DNA of 64,000 bases from Lactiplantibacillus pentosus (GCF_003641185.1 NZ_CP032757.1:2480001-2544000), one strand, 5' to 3'. Positions 54,112 to 63,612 are shown, counted from the first letter of the stretch. The notes: generated from the letters alone by a model not told the origin. A program made the numbers and translations.

Positions 54112-54525
54112 ACGGCATCCTCTTTCTTTCATTTCTTTGGTTCGCTAATTTAAGTATACGCGTAATAATAAATGGTGCCGCTTTCTAGAACTAATTTTCA
54201 AAAATAAAACTTATTTTCATCGTATTTGGTCAAATGTTGCCTTGTGTTCCTGGCCGAATCCCAACTATTGACCACGAAGTCAATCTGCAACACCCCACTA
54301 TCGCGCTTCAACCATCCATACGATTGATTGCATTCTGAAATGTCTTATCAAATGAACGCTTCACGCTCAACCTTCATCCATAGTGGTCAAAGAACCGCAC
54401 CGTTTCAGAGTGACAGCGCGACAACTGATTATTTAGATTTGCCTTGGTGTTCGGACGAAGGTTTAGACTTAATTTGTTTTACGACAAGTGGAACAAATTA
54501 CGGAAACATTAGGAGGATATTCATA
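54112..54525. other. Divergent intergenic region
   Basis: No gene with a ribosome site. The open frame at 54328-54525 is an untranslated extension of the oxidoreductase frame. The inverted repeat AATTTGTT (54471-54478) and AACAAATT (54492-54499), 27-55 bp before the start, is a candidate operator. Confidence 0.4.
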
Positions 54526-55665
54526 ATGTTATATGACAAATTACTGGAGCCAATCACGTTTGCTAACGGAACGCAGAGTTTCAACCGAATCATGATGGCA
54601 CCAATGTGTGATGATTCTTCAGACAATGGTTATGTGACCGCTGGACAACTCACTTATATGCGTGCACGAGCTGCCAATGCTGGCATTATGGTGACTGGAT
54701 ACGCCTACGTCAATGATTCTGGCATTCAAGTTGCTGGTCAGTTGAGTGCTGCTCACGATGATCGTGTGGCAGGATTGCGTGAACTAGCCACTGCCATGAA
54801 GTCAAAGGGGGCTCGTGCCATCCTGCAATTATCACATGCGGGACGTGATTCCGGTCCTTCTCAGGCAGCTGGTAAACGTGTGTATGCACCTAGTAAGATG
54901 GATTTTCCATGGCTCGACTATGACGTGGATGAAATGACCACGACTGATATTGAAAACGTCATCCATGATTTTCAAGCTGCGACCCAACGTGCGATTGACG
55001 CTGGCTTTGACGGGGTTGAGATTCACGATTGCCACCATGATTTACTGCAACAATTCTTCTCAGCCTATTCAAACCATCGCAATGATCAATGGGGTGGAAG
55101 CTTAGAACGGCGGATGGCCTTCCCACTTGCCGTTCTGAAAGCGGTTAAAGAAACAATTGCGACCGCCAATAAACCAGACTTTATCCTCGGATGGCGGATT
55201 AGTCCTGAAGAAGTTCACGGCGAAAACGTCGGTTACCACGTTGCAGAAATGGTCGAGCAAACAAAGGCGGCCATTGCGATTGGCATCGACTACTTGAATG
55301 TCTCTCTATCTGGCGGATTAAATTACCACTTCAATGAAGGCCCGAAAGGCTCAAAACAAACCTTTGCTGAAATCTTCCACAACTTGACAGCGGGTCACTG
55401 CCCCGTCTTTATCGGCGCCCACGTCCATACCGCGGATGACGCATTAGCAGCCGTAACAGTCGCTGATGGGACTTATATTGGCAGAGCACTGTTAATTGAC
55501 CCAGATTTCACACAAAAAATTAAAGAAGGCCGTTCTCAGGATATTATCACGACGATTACGCATCAGGAGATGTCCCATCGTGATTTACCGGCAGGCCTCA
55601 TTGAAAATTATGCTCATCCCGACCGTTTCCAAAAAGGGATTCCATTACCTGGCCTAACCTTCTAA
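54526..55665 (+). CDS. NADH:flavin oxidoreductase (old yellow enzyme family)
   Basis: FMN enzyme of 379 residues from ATG at 54526, after TTAGGAGGAT. TIM barrel with RIMMAPMCDD at the start, LQLSHAGRDS (the substrate-binding His usually in this region), DGVEIHDCHHDLLQQFFSAYSNHRNDQWGGSLERR, and FMN phosphate binding at TYIGRALLIDPD. Reduces activated alkenes or quinones; likely part of an oxidative or electrophile response. Single gene. Confidence 0.92.
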   Translation: MLYDKLLEPITFANGTQSFNRIMMAPMCDDSSDNGYVTAGQLTYMRARAANAGIMVTGYAYVNDSGIQVAGQLSAAHDDRVAGLRELATAMKSKGARAILQLSHAGRDSGPSQAAGKRVYAPSKMDFPWLDYDVDEMTTTDIENVIHDFQAATQRAIDAGFDGVEIHDCHHDLLQQFFSAYSNHRNDQWGGSLERRMAFPLAVLKAVKETIATANKPDFILGWRISPEEVHGENVGYHVAEMVEQTKAAIAIGIDYLNVSLSGGLNYHFNEGPKGSKQTFAEIFHNLTAGHCPVFIGAHVHTADDALAAVTVADGTYIGRALLIDPDFTQKIKEGRSQDIITTITHQEMSHRDLPAGLIENYAHPDRFQKGIPLPGLTF

Positions 55666-55688
55666 TTTAACTGAAAAATAGTAAAAGT

Positions 55689-55722
55689 AAAACCGGCTTT
55701 CAATTGTGAAGACCGGTTTTTT
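55689..55722 (+). terminator. Terminator of the oxidoreductase gene
   Basis: AAAACCGGCTTTC/GAAGACCGGTTTT with a short loop, then TT. Confidence 0.85.
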
Positions 55723-55794
55723 GCAGGTTCTGTAAGGCTAAAACAGTCGACTGTTTTGGTGAGCACCACCTTTCAGCCAGTTAGCTATCATTCA

Positions 55795-56286
55795 TCATTT
55801 ATGGCGGTGATAGTGAAAGACGAACCTGACAGGTGTTGTTGCCACAGTTTGAAATAAATGATGACCCGCCCGTTTTGCCGACCGGACATCATCGATTACC
55901 TCGACCAAGTCCATATTCAGGTGGCACGCGACCTGGCTCCAGACATCAAACAACTTTTCATCAACATCTTTGGTCGGCGTTAACAGCACGAGCTGCTTGT
56001 AGCTGAATGGATTATCTGTTTTCAGCGCCAACATTCGAGTGACTAAAATACGCATCGCTGATTGATCGACCTGCTCTGGTATCCCGATGGCAAGAATGTC
56101 CGTATCCCTAACTGCTTCACAGATTCCCATGAACTCATCCTCGTCATCATCTGTTGGTGCAAGAAAGACCAGATGAGTTGCTAACTGAATTTGCTGATAA
56201 GGACACTGGGATGCGAAGGTTTGTGTTAGCCGATTCAACGCAGCGTCTGGTTTCAAACTTGTATCTATTACTAATAGTTGTTGCAT
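55795..56286 (-). CDS. Flavodoxin-fold protein of unknown function (163 aa)
   Basis: Starts MQQLLVIDTSLKP, and alternates strands and helices as in NAD(P)H-dependent FMN reductases or flavodoxins (DTDILAIGIPEQVDQSAMRILVTRML). The phosphate-binding loop is degenerate, so FMN binding is uncertain. It follows the alpha/beta hydrolase gene by 9 bp and shares its MerR-type promoter. Confidence 0.6.
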   Translation of the reverse strand: MQQLLVIDTSLKPDAALNRLTQTFASQCPYQQIQLATHLVFLAPTDDDEDEFMGICEAVRDTDILAIGIPEQVDQSAMRILVTRMLALKTDNPFSYKQLVLLTPTKDVDEKLFDVWSQVACHLNMDLVEVIDDVRSAKRAGHHLFQTVATTPVRFVFHYHRHK

Positions 56287-56295
56287 CGTTGACCT

Positions 56296-57060
56296 CTAAA
56301 GATTTGATTGACTTTGGCTCAAAAAAGCTAACATTAACTGAATTGCAACTTGTTCATTCCGCCCATAAAAGCCATGACCGGCTCCAGGTATTGGATGCAA
56401 AGTCGCCTGTGCATAATATCGAGCCGCACGTCGTGAATAACTGATTGGAACGACCCGATCCGCTTCACCATGAATAATCAAGACCGGGCGCGTGAAGTCA
56501 AACAAGTGTGCATAAATATCATAATTTAATAATGGTTCATAATATGCTCGACCAACCGCCATGAAAGCGTGCGGTATTTTTTCAGGAATGGCATCGATAT
56601 CTTGATAATGCTGGCGGGCATCATCCGGGATAATAAATGCAGGGTACAATAGTAGTAACCCGGCAATTTGCTGGTTCAGATCATTCGCAACCATTGCAGC
56701 GACCGCGCCACCCTGACTTTCACCAGCAAGGTATAACTGGCTCGCATCAACTTCAGGGCGTTGCCGTAGTACTCTCACAACACGTCGCAAATCATCTGCT
56801 TCTGTAAAAATAGACATCTCAAGTGTTGATCCCGTACTCCAGCCAGTAATGCTACCGCCACTGAAATCAAACGTATAAACGGTGTAGCCACTAGCCGCCA
56901 ATTGTTGTGCGTAGCCAGCCACAAAACTCATATCCTCACCTAAGCCTGGGCAAAAAATAATCGTCGGATGTTGGCGCCCATCAGCATGGTAATAAAGTTG
57001 ACCAACAAGTGTTGTCTGCTTTCGTTGAATATTGACCGTTTTCACCTTGGTGTCCGGCAT
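56296..57060 (-). CDS. Alpha/beta hydrolase
   Basis: 254 residues: oxyanion region FCPGLGEDMS, nucleophile LAGESQGGAVA, acid in LIIHGEADRVVP and His in IPGAGHGFYG. Probably a cytoplasmic esterase or acyl hydrolase. First gene of the unit behind the 57.2-kb MerR-type promoter; ATG after AAAGGAGAAATG. Confidence 0.88.
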   Translation of the reverse strand: MPDTKVKTVNIQRKQTTLVGQLYYHADGRQHPTIIFCPGLGEDMSFVAGYAQQLAASGYTVYTFDFSGGSITGWSTGSTLEMSIFTEADDLRRVVRVLRQRPEVDASQLYLAGESQGGAVAAMVANDLNQQIAGLLLLYPAFIIPDDARQHYQDIDAIPEKIPHAFMAVGRAYYEPLLNYDIYAHLFDFTRPVLIIHGEADRVVPISYSRRAARYYAQATLHPIPGAGHGFYGRNEQVAIQLMLAFLSQSQSNL

Positions 57061-57193
57061 TCCACATTTCTCCTTTCCGCTAACCGATTAGTGATGACCT
57101 AGAACAGTAGTTGGTAGTCAAAGTTGGCAATTTACAGCCATCTTTATCGTCGCGTTTACTGACTATCCCCGGCCCACCATGTTAACGATTAAA

Positions 57194-57224
57194 ATCATAA
57201 ACCTTCGCCTAAACTTCAAGGCAA
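57194..57224 (-). promoter_or_regulatory. MerR-type promoter of the hydrolase operon
   Basis: TTGCCT (57219-57224), 19-bp spacer, TATGAT (57194-57199). Spacer TGAAGTTTAGGCGAAGGTT carries the dyad CTTGAAG/CGAAGG. Confidence 0.75.
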
Positions 57225-57264
57225 CTATTTTCCACGATTTTTATCACTTCATTTGTCATGAATC

Positions 57265-58172
57265 ATGATTGAAAAGTGCCAGTTTGGATTGTTGTTCGTC
57301 AGCCGATGCGCGTCTTAGTCCGACTTCCGGGGCCGGCTGACAACGCTGGAACAGGGCGGACATCGATTTGAACTCACGCAGAAACCCACTGCGCAATTTC
57401 AAATGCGAGTCTTCTTCTAGCCCGGGGACCCCACCCGGACAAGAAGAATTTCGCCCTTGAGCATTGTCAGCCGGCCCCTACAGTCGGGAAGCCGCTCGAA
57501 TGGCGGATGAACGGCCACCTATCTGGGTACAATTGACCACTGATTATTAGGTGACTGGTCCTTCAGGCAAACTTTTAGTTGGTATCGATAAAGACTTATT
57601 GCATTTAATTACTGAGAAGATTCCTGAATGCTATTTACTCATCAATACCACGAATTCAATGGCAATTAGTCTTGAAATGAGTCGATGAAATTGCCGTCGT
57701 TTAGAATTTGAGACTTTGCTATCTCAGGCACTAGAGGAAATTCTGCCAATTTCAGTGAAACTGCGTGTCCGAAGTATTAAATCATGGGTAAGGAAGCTGA
57801 ACAATTATTAGAAAACAGTCTGACAGTTTAATATCAAAATGGCCGTCTACTTAGGAACCAACGATCAATCCATCAAAAATTGAGTCCACAATATTCGCCT
57901 TTCGAATACCATCCAGGCTGGAAGGTGTTTCTGACAATGCTCAGCGATGAAATTTCACTTAGCAAGCGTCTTTTGCTTGGTTAGTGAAAGACCAGTATTT
58001 AAGACGTGGGTTGTCGGCTTAAATCTGTGTCCATCGCGTTCCAGCGTTGTCAGAAATGCCTGGAAGCCGGCCTAGGACGTCTCCACAACAGCAAGTTTAC
58101 GCTAAGTCGCACTGTTTCCAGCGGGTCTCCGCTGGTAGCTCTTGAACTTAAAAACTAGCATGATTTAATCAT
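57265..58172 (-). repeat. 0.9-kb structured non-coding repeat, copy 3 (inverted)
   Basis: Opposite orientation to copies 1 and 2. Terminal repeat GCATGATTTAATCAT at 58158-58172 and ATGATTGAAAAGTGCCAGTTT at 57265. The left-type domain (57921-58065) shows the second stem as GCGATG/CATCGC, where copies 1 and 2 have GTGGTG/CACCAC: changes on both strands keep pairing. The right-type domain is at 57331-57482. Confidence 0.9.
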
Positions 58173-58221
58173 CTTTAATGCTAAGGAATAACCAGCACAA
58201 CGCGTATGCACCGTATAATAT

Positions 58222-58264
58222 AAAAGTGAGCCATTAAGATGTTTGGACACTTAAGGACTCACTC
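58222..58264 (-). terminator. Terminator of the flavodoxin gene
   Basis: AGTGAGTCCTTAAG/CTTAATGGCTCACT with TTTTATA on the minus strand. Confidence 0.7.
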
Positions 58265-58278
58265 TAACCGAAGTGGTT

Positions 58279-58740
58279 TTATTTAAAGTATTTTTCGATA
58301 ATGCGCGGTTTGTTGGCGGTAAAGCCCTGCTCTAATTCGGCACCTGCAGCAGTTGCTAACTGTTGCAACACAGGAACGCTATCCGTCACAGAACTGCTAG
58401 CACTCGTTACAAACGGAATAATCCGCTTACCTTTAAAATCGTTTTGCTCGAACAAAGAATGAATAATCATTGGGGGTTGGTACCACCAGGTCGGAAATCC
58501 AACATAGATGACATCATAGGCCGTTAAATCACTAGTCAGAGGCCGAATTTCAGGGTGAATCGCCTGGTCCTTCTCTCCCTCTGCACGTTTGCCAGCAGCC
58601 TGATAATCGCTTGAGTATGGGACTACTGGCTGAATTTCTTCAATATCGGCACCACTCAATCGCTGTACTTGTTGCGCCGCCCGCTTGGTATTACCAGACC
58701 AAGAAAAATATAACACTAATGCATTTTGCTCATCTGCCAT
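58279..58740 (-). CDS. Flavodoxin
   Basis: FMN electron carrier or flavodoxin-like reductase, 153 residues. FMN-phosphate loop YFSWSGNTKRAA, second FMN loop GFPTWWYQPP and third around PFVTSASSSVTDS. Located downstream of the MerR-cupin-CMD unit after a 235-bp gap, so it may have its own promoter. ATG after AAAGGGATAGC. Confidence 0.9.
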   Translation of the reverse strand: MADEQNALVLYFSWSGNTKRAAQQVQRLSGADIEEIQPVVPYSSDYQAAGKRAEGEKDQAIHPEIRPLTSDLTAYDVIYVGFPTWWYQPPMIIHSLFEQNDFKGKRIIPFVTSASSSVTDSVPVLQQLATAAGAELEQGFTANKPRIIEKYFK

Positions 58741-58975
58741 TTAAGCTATCCCTTTCCATACTGACATCATCACTATTGACGCTATTCTTCAAAATAGCCG
58801 TTCTACGCCATGACCAGTTGTCCAATCAGTGTCAGCCCGTTCCAAGAGCCAGCGTCAAGTGTGATAATTGACTTTTCCAGTAATTCAAGATGCCGTATTC
58901 GGATACGACACTAACTCACATCAAACATTGCGCCAATCATTTGGTGCCCATCATCTATAGAACAACTATTTGGTC
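58741..58975. other. Intergenic region
   Basis: No gene seen. It holds the palindrome-like CGTATTCGGATACG (58894-58907) and no MerR-type promoter on the minus strand. Confidence 0.35.
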
Positions 58976-59296
58976 CTAATCACCATAGACTTCTTTGGCT
59001 AAACCGAACGCGGACCAAGCCTTTGGCCACCCGGCATAAAATGCCAGCTGCGTAATCAGTGCAACCATCTCATCCTTGGTAACACCATGCTTTTTGGCCA
59101 GCTTCATGTGTGACGATAATTGAGGGAACAACCCCTGCGACATCAATGAAGCGCAAGTAATCATACTACGGTCATGCAACGAAAGCTCAGACTCTCGCGA
59201 CCAAACTTCGCCAAATAAAACATCATCATTAAGTGCAGCAAATTGAGGTGCAAATTCACCTAAATTGTCACGTCCAGCTGTTTGTTTTTCTGCCAT
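58976..59296 (-). CDS. Carboxymuconolactone decarboxylase-family (AhpD-like) protein
   Basis: 106 residues from the ATG at 59294-59296 (MAEKQTAGRD); a TTG 6 bp upstream is an alternative start. CMD core LHDRSMITCASLMSQG and KKHGVTKDEMVALITQLAFYAGWPKAWSAF. The AhpD Cys-x-x-Cys is not present (only TCAS), so it is a non-redox CMD member. It starts next to the cupin stop, and its ribosome site lies inside the cupin gene. Confidence 0.88.
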   Translation of the reverse strand: MAEKQTAGRDNLGEFAPQFAALNDDVLFGEVWSRESELSLHDRSMITCASLMSQGLFPQLSSHMKLAKKHGVTKDEMVALITQLAFYAGWPKAWSAFGLAKEVYGD

Positions 59297-59302
59297 AATC
59301 AA

Positions 59303-59716
59303 TCAAGCCTCCAAGTTATTGTAAGCGTCGTCTGTTACGGGTTCTAACCACTCTGCCGTACCAGCCGTAATTGCGATATGTTCGAACCAACTATCTTTGG
59401 TTGCACCATGCCAGTGTTTGACCCCGTCCTTCGTCACAACAACATCACCTGCAACTAAGTGCCGTGGTTTCTGGCCAGCTTCCTGATACCAGCCTTCGCC
59501 ACCAGTAACAAGTAGGATTTGAAAGCCGTTATGATGAATATGCCAATTATTCCGGCATCCAGGTTCAAAAGTCACGTTGCCGACATGCACATTGACATCT
59601 GGATCAGAAACCAGTCCTTTTAAATAACTTTGCCCGATAAAATATTGCTGAAAAGCCGTGTTCGGTTCTCCAACTGGAAAAATAACGCCATCTTTTACTT
59701 CTGAATTTTTGACCAT
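59303..59716 (-). CDS. Cupin-domain protein
   Basis: 137 residues. Metal-binding motif 1 is WHIHHNGFQILLVTGGEGW and motif 2 is GVKHWHGATKD. Often found with CMD and MerR genes in lactobacillus stress operons. ATG after AAAGGATGATTTGA. Enzyme or sensor role unknown. Confidence 0.88.
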   Translation of the reverse strand: MVKNSEVKDGVIFPVGEPNTAFQQYFIGQSYLKGLVSDPDVNVHVGNVTFEPGCRNNWHIHHNGFQILLVTGGEGWYQEAGQKPRHLVAGDVVVTKDGVKHWHGATKDSWFEHIAITAGTAEWLEPVTDDAYNNLEA

Positions 59717-59750
59717 TCAAATCATCCTTTCATTCAAATTATTGCAAGAT

Positions 59751-60170
59751 TCACGCGTCGTGGACATCATCTAAAATGCGTTCACTGGATTCAGGAAACA
59801 ACTTTTCGGCTTCGTTTCGCAGAATATGATCCTGAAAATGGTCGATCTTATAGGATAAATAATCAATCGTTTGTTTTGTTTGATTCAGTTGTTCTTGCAA
59901 CTCTGTTCGTTGCTCAATCAACAAATCGCGTCGTGCTTCAGCAGTCATGCCGTCCTGGTGTAATAATTTCATATATTCAATCAAGGATTCAATCGACATC
60001 CCGGCTCGCCGTAACGTTTTAACATAGTAAATCCAATTCATGTCATTATCATCGTAATCACGATAACCACTTTCATTTCGATGAATTGGTGGTAGAATCC
60101 CAATTCGTTCCCAGTAACGTAAAGTGTCCTTTGTTACTTTAAATTGTTTACTAACTGCGTTAATATTCAT
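59751..60170 (-). CDS. MerR-family transcription regulator
   Basis: 139 residues. N-terminal HTH (NAVSKQFKVTKDTLRYWERIGILPPIHR), the wing and a long coiled coil (~80-120, EARRDLLIEQRTELQEQLNQ). No Cys in the effector region, so it is not a metal sensor of the Cys type; it resembles AdhR/NmlR relatives that sense electrophiles or aldehydes, but lacks their Cys. It should activate four promoters with 19-bp spacers in this window, including its own. Confidence 0.9.
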   Translation of the reverse strand: MNINAVSKQFKVTKDTLRYWERIGILPPIHRNESGYRDYDDNDMNWIYYVKTLRRAGMSIESLIEYMKLLHQDGMTAEARRDLLIEQRTELQEQLNQTKQTIDYLSYKIDHFQDHILRNEAEKLFPESSERILDDVHDA

Positions 60171-60239
60171 TGCTTCACCTCTCTGCAGATTAATTCATAC
60201 CAATCTCTCAATTGCTTTCTCACACCGTTTATATTGTTA

Positions 60240-60270
60240 AGTATAAACCTTGGTGTGAACTCCAAGGCAA
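60240..60270 (-). promoter_or_regulatory. MerR-type promoter of the merR-cupin-CMD operon
   Basis: TTGCCT (60265-60270), 19-bp spacer, TATACT (60240-60245). The spacer holds CCTTGG/CCAAGG with an 8-nt centre (60248-60267), a perfect dyad. Confidence 0.8.
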
Positions 60271-60320
60271 GACTCAATTCAATTAATCTGCGATGCAATC
60301 CGTCTCTTGTCAAATGGTCA

Positions 60321-61475
60321 TCATTTAGTTATGACATCACGATGTGCCAAATACCGTTCGTGGACGATCACTAAGCCCATAATGCAATCGACCGCCACAA
60401 GCATCCACATCATTGGCAGCCAAGCAACCGCCACGAGTAACAAGAGGGTCAACAAGATAACCAGTATCCCCGACAGCCCCGTTCCGCGGCCACTTACGGC
60501 AATTTTTTCGATGGCCCACATCACTAGCAAGCTACCAAATAACAATCCAGAGAAGGCTAACTTCAGTGTTAAGGTCGCTTCATCCAACGCTAAATGCAAT
60601 GCGATCCCCATGCCAAAAATCAAGAAGATATCCAAAATAAAGAGCCAACTAGTCATAATAACCTTGATTGAAGAAGACAACGTGATATGCAGTTCCCCTA
60701 GAATCAAATAATAACTGCCACTGACTAACGCAATCAGGATAATACAAATAATAAACTGACTGAGGGCCACAGACTGACCACTTTCGGCAACGGCTTCATA
60801 CAAACCCGCAATGATTTCACCTAATGCGATCATGGTCATCAGCCCGTAACGCTCAATGAGTGAATCCTTAACGACGTGTGTCATATTAGTTTGTTGATAT
60901 TCACGTTCCAAATTAGGGTTAGCAAAGAAAACATCACCGAGATTAAAGATCAACGCCAGTACAATTATCGCAATAGACCACCGATTGGGGGTAAATAGGC
61001 TGATAATGAGCAACCCCGCTGAAACTAGGTGGACATTCGCCCAAACCCGCGATGCAGGTCCATGAATTCGATCATAGTGTGCAATACCAAACCAGACTGC
61101 AGCAAGCATCAGCTCAATCAGTAAGAACGCAATCGTCAGATGCGTGTAATTACCATGTAGCGCTTCTGGAATAAAAATCGCACCGATTCCTGTGAATATC
61201 ATCTGAACATTAATGATAATGACGTTTAAAATTGAACCATTGCCGTGATTATCAAAGTACCCGGAAGTCTCACTCCATCCCCAGAGAAACCACCAAAATA
61301 TCAACGTTGCATTCAAGATCGTGGTCCAAGACAAATGTTCGACGAGCCCATCAGTGATTCGTGAGAAAACGACGGCAAATATTAAATCATAAAATAATTC
61401 CAGCCAACTGATTTTACGACCATCGATTTGGTCGTCAATCGTACGTGGCCGGCCTAAAAAATTAAACACGCTCAT
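60321..61475 (-). CDS. ltrA: Low-temperature-requirement A (LtrA) family membrane protein
   Basis: 384 residues with nine to eleven hydrophobic segments. Conserved blocks WLELFYDLIFAVVFSRI and SLIERYGLMTMIALGEIIAGLY identify LtrA. The role is not known (linked to growth at low temperature in Listeria). ATG after CAGGAGATT. A terminator lies between it and the SDR gene, but no promoter of its own is evident. Confidence 0.9.
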   Translation of the reverse strand: MSVFNFLGRPRTIDDQIDGRKISWLELFYDLIFAVVFSRITDGLVEHLSWTTILNATLIFWWFLWGWSETSGYFDNHGNGSILNVIIINVQMIFTGIGAIFIPEALHGNYTHLTIAFLLIELMLAAVWFGIAHYDRIHGPASRVWANVHLVSAGLLIISLFTPNRWSIAIIVLALIFNLGDVFFANPNLEREYQQTNMTHVVKDSLIERYGLMTMIALGEIIAGLYEAVAESGQSVALSQFIICIILIALVSGSYYLILGELHITLSSSIKVIMTSWLFILDIFLIFGMGIALHLALDEATLTLKLAFSGLLFGSLLVMWAIEKIAVSGRGTGLSGILVILLTLLLLVAVAWLPMMWMLVAVDCIMGLVIVHERYLAHRDVITK

Positions 61476-61500
61476 AATCTCCTGTCATAATTTTATTTAT

Positions 61501-61538
61501 AAAAAATAGCTATAACCTACTTGAGATTATAGCTATTA
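61501..61538 (-). terminator. Terminator between the SDR and ltrA genes
   Basis: AATAGCTATAA/TTATAGCTATT around an 11-nt loop and TTTT on the minus strand; partial read-through may supply ltrA. Confidence 0.75.
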
Positions 61539-61576
61539 TATAAATTTCAGGCAAGAATATGCGTCATGCCAATTGA

Positions 61577-62317
61577 TTACATGACTTGCTTACTTGGGCG
61601 AATGATGATTTCATTGATTGAAGCATCAGCTGGTGCATTAATTGCAAATGCAATCGATTCAGCTACCCGTTCTGGGGAGATGGCGAACAAATCATAGAAT
61701 TGCTCCGTCCCCTTCTTCACTTCTTCATCAGTAATTGAGTTCGTTAATTCCGTAGCAATGGCACCTGGAGAGACGACCGTCACCCGAATATTGCTTCCAG
61801 CTTGAGCTTCTTCTTGGCGAAGTCCTTCACTAATTGCAAGCACCGCCTGCTTAGTTGCGCTATAGACTGCTGAACCGGGTCCAACGATGTGACCAGCAAT
61901 TGATGAGGTATTAATGAAATGACCAGATTGTTGTTCACGCATGATGCCAAGAGCTGCATTAATGCCATAGAGCACACCCTTTTCATTAACATCGATCATT
62001 CGATTCCAATCTGTAACTTTACCCTCAGCTAAGACAGACTGTGGCATTAAACCAGCGTTATTCATCCAAACATCAATCCGACCATAGGTATCAACAGCTT
62101 TCTTCGCGAGTTGCTTGACCGAGTCTAAATCGGTGACATCCGTGACCGCATACGTTGCTTCGCCGCCTGCGTTTTCAATTGCTTGCGTAATTTCTTGAAG
62201 TCGTGCTTCACGCCGAGCACCTAAGACTAATTGATTGCCTTGGCTAGCTAATAATTTGGCAGTAGCTTCACCAATACCACTTGACGCACCTGTAATGACG
62301 ATAACTTTTTTTGACAT
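61577..62317 (-). CDS. Short-chain dehydrogenase/reductase
   Basis: 246 residues from ATG at 62315-62317, after AAGGAGTG. NAD(P) loop TGASSGIGEA, NNAG at MNNAGLM, catalytic Ser in NTSSIAG and YSATK (Tyr/Lys). Classical SDR; substrate unknown, likely an aldehyde or ketone. Driven by a MerR-type promoter 35 bp upstream. Confidence 0.93.
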   Translation of the reverse strand: MSKKVIVITGASSGIGEATAKLLASQGNQLVLGARREARLQEITQAIENAGGEATYAVTDVTDLDSVKQLAKKAVDTYGRIDVWMNNAGLMPQSVLAEGKVTDWNRMIDVNEKGVLYGINAALGIMREQQSGHFINTSSIAGHIVGPGSAVYSATKQAVLAISEGLRQEEAQAGSNIRVTVVSPGAIATELTNSITDEEVKKGTEQFYDLFAISPERVAESIAFAINAPADASINEIIIRPSKQVM

Positions 62318-62352
62318 ATAATTAAACACTCCTTATCTTTAATACAATATGT

Positions 62353-62383
62353 AGCATATACCTTGGTCTGAACTCCAAGGCAA
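62353..62383 (-). promoter_or_regulatory. MerR-type promoter of the SDR gene
   Basis: TTGCCT (62378-62383), 19-bp spacer, TATGCT (62353-62358); perfect CCTTGG/CCAAGG dyad as in the merR promoter. Confidence 0.8.
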
Positions 62384-62515
62384 GCCAGAAACTTCGCAAT
62401 TTTTAAAGACCACTTTTCCGACCGACTGGCCACCCACTTTTGCGTCAGCTCGCCGACCATCACATCGACAAATCAACTCACACAAGAGCTGTCTTGGTTC
62501 CATTTACAAAACAGA

Positions 62516-62554
62516 AAAAGCCGACTATTTCAACAGAGAAATAATCGGCATTTT
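62516..62554 (-). terminator. Terminator of the 342-residue hydrolase gene
   Basis: Minus strand AAAATGCCGATTATTTC/GAAATAGTCGGCTTTTT with a 7-nt loop. The rest of 62384-62583 is empty. Confidence 0.85.
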
Positions 62555-62583
62555 ATTCGAAGCGATTGCTTACCTAGCTAAGA

Positions 62584-63612
62584 TTATAGACGTGTACTTA
62601 ACCAGTCTAATAATTTGTGTAATTCTTCTTCCACGTATTCAGGCTTCCAATAAGTCTCAATATGATGGGCACCTTGAATCAGATATAACTCTTTGTCCTG
62701 AGTCCCAGTCGCATTTGCATAGGCACCTTCACTTAAATAGAGTGAATCGGCTGCAGATCCCGCCATCATGAGCAATGGCACATTAATCAGTTCCATACGC
62801 GTTGACGCGTCAAAGGTCATTAGTTTCATTAAGCTGCTGACACGATAAACACCAGTTGCATTTGGATGAACATGCGTCTGGGCATAGTATTCATAACCTT
62901 CTCGATACATATCAAATGGTAACTTAGCCACTTGTTCAGGTTGCATTTGTGCCATATCAGGCGTATATGGCGTCTTTTCACCACGTACTTCCGCCTCACG
63001 TGCTTCTGAAGCCTTTTGCAACCGCTCTTGAATCGTATTGGCTTCTGACAGAACGAATCCATCGCGTCGAACTGCACCAGTATTAAAAGCAGATAACGTT
63101 GCGACTACCTTAAACCGTTTGTCACTCTGACCGGCAGCTAATGTATAGCCACCGCCGCCGCAAATCCCAAAGGCCCCTAACCGACTGTAGTCAACACCAG
63201 GAAATACAGAAAGTGCATCTGCCATTCCATGAATATCTTCTACACGAGAAGCAGGATCATCCGTCAAACGAGGCTGTCCACCTGAAGCACCTTGATAGGC
63301 AGCATCCGCCGCAATCGTGATGTAGCCATTTTCTGCCAAGCGTTGGGCAAATAACCCGGCAACTTGTTCCTTAACCCCACCATTTGGATGAGCGACAGTC
63401 AATGCAGGGTAAGATTTACTTGGATCATAATCAGCCGGCGTATAAATATTGGCCGCAATTTTGATACCATTCAAATCATAGCTGACTGGATGAATATTCA
63501 CCTTGCCGGCTTCATTTTTGGTAATTGCATCTGCGTATACTAGACCCCAAGGATTATCCTTGACGGTTGTAATTTCACTAGTTGGAACATCGTGTAGTTC
63601 AAATTTACTCAT
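62584..63612 (-). CDS. Alpha/beta hydrolase (dienelactone/acetyl-esterase-like)
   Basis: 342 residues. Fold begins near ANIYTPADYDPSKSYPALTVAHP (oxyanion area). The nucleophile elbow reads GAFGICGGGGYTLAAG, with Cys at the position usually held by Ser, as in dienelactone hydrolases (GxCxGG). His in IQGAHHIETYW. Acts on an unknown ester or lactone. Behind a MerR-type promoter 50 bp upstream; ATG after AAGGAGATCAGC. Confidence 0.87.
   Translation of the reverse strand: MSKFELHDVPTSEITTVKDNPWGLVYADAITKNEAGKVNIHPVSYDLNGIKIAANIYTPADYDPSKSYPALTVAHPNGGVKEQVAGLFAQRLAENGYITIAADAAYQGASGGQPRLTDDPASRVEDIHGMADALSVFPGVDYSRLGAFGICGGGGYTLAAGQSDKRFKVVATLSAFNTGAVRRDGFVLSEANTIQERLQKASEAREAEVRGEKTPYTPDMAQMQPEQVAKLPFDMYREGYEYYAQTHVHPNATGVYRVSSLMKLMTFDASTRMELINVPLLMMAGSAADSLYLSEGAYANATGTQDKELYLIQGAHHIETYWKPEYVEEELHKLLDWLSTRL

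Noticed and set aside
54237..54270. TTGCCTTG upstream of the old yellow enzyme gene as a MerR-type promoter
   Set aside because: No acceptable -10 hexamer at 19-20 bp and no dyad.
54328..54525. N-terminal extension of the old yellow enzyme
   Set aside because: The ATG at 54526 has an ideal AGGAGGAT site and starts the conserved barrel; the extension has no site and no family match.
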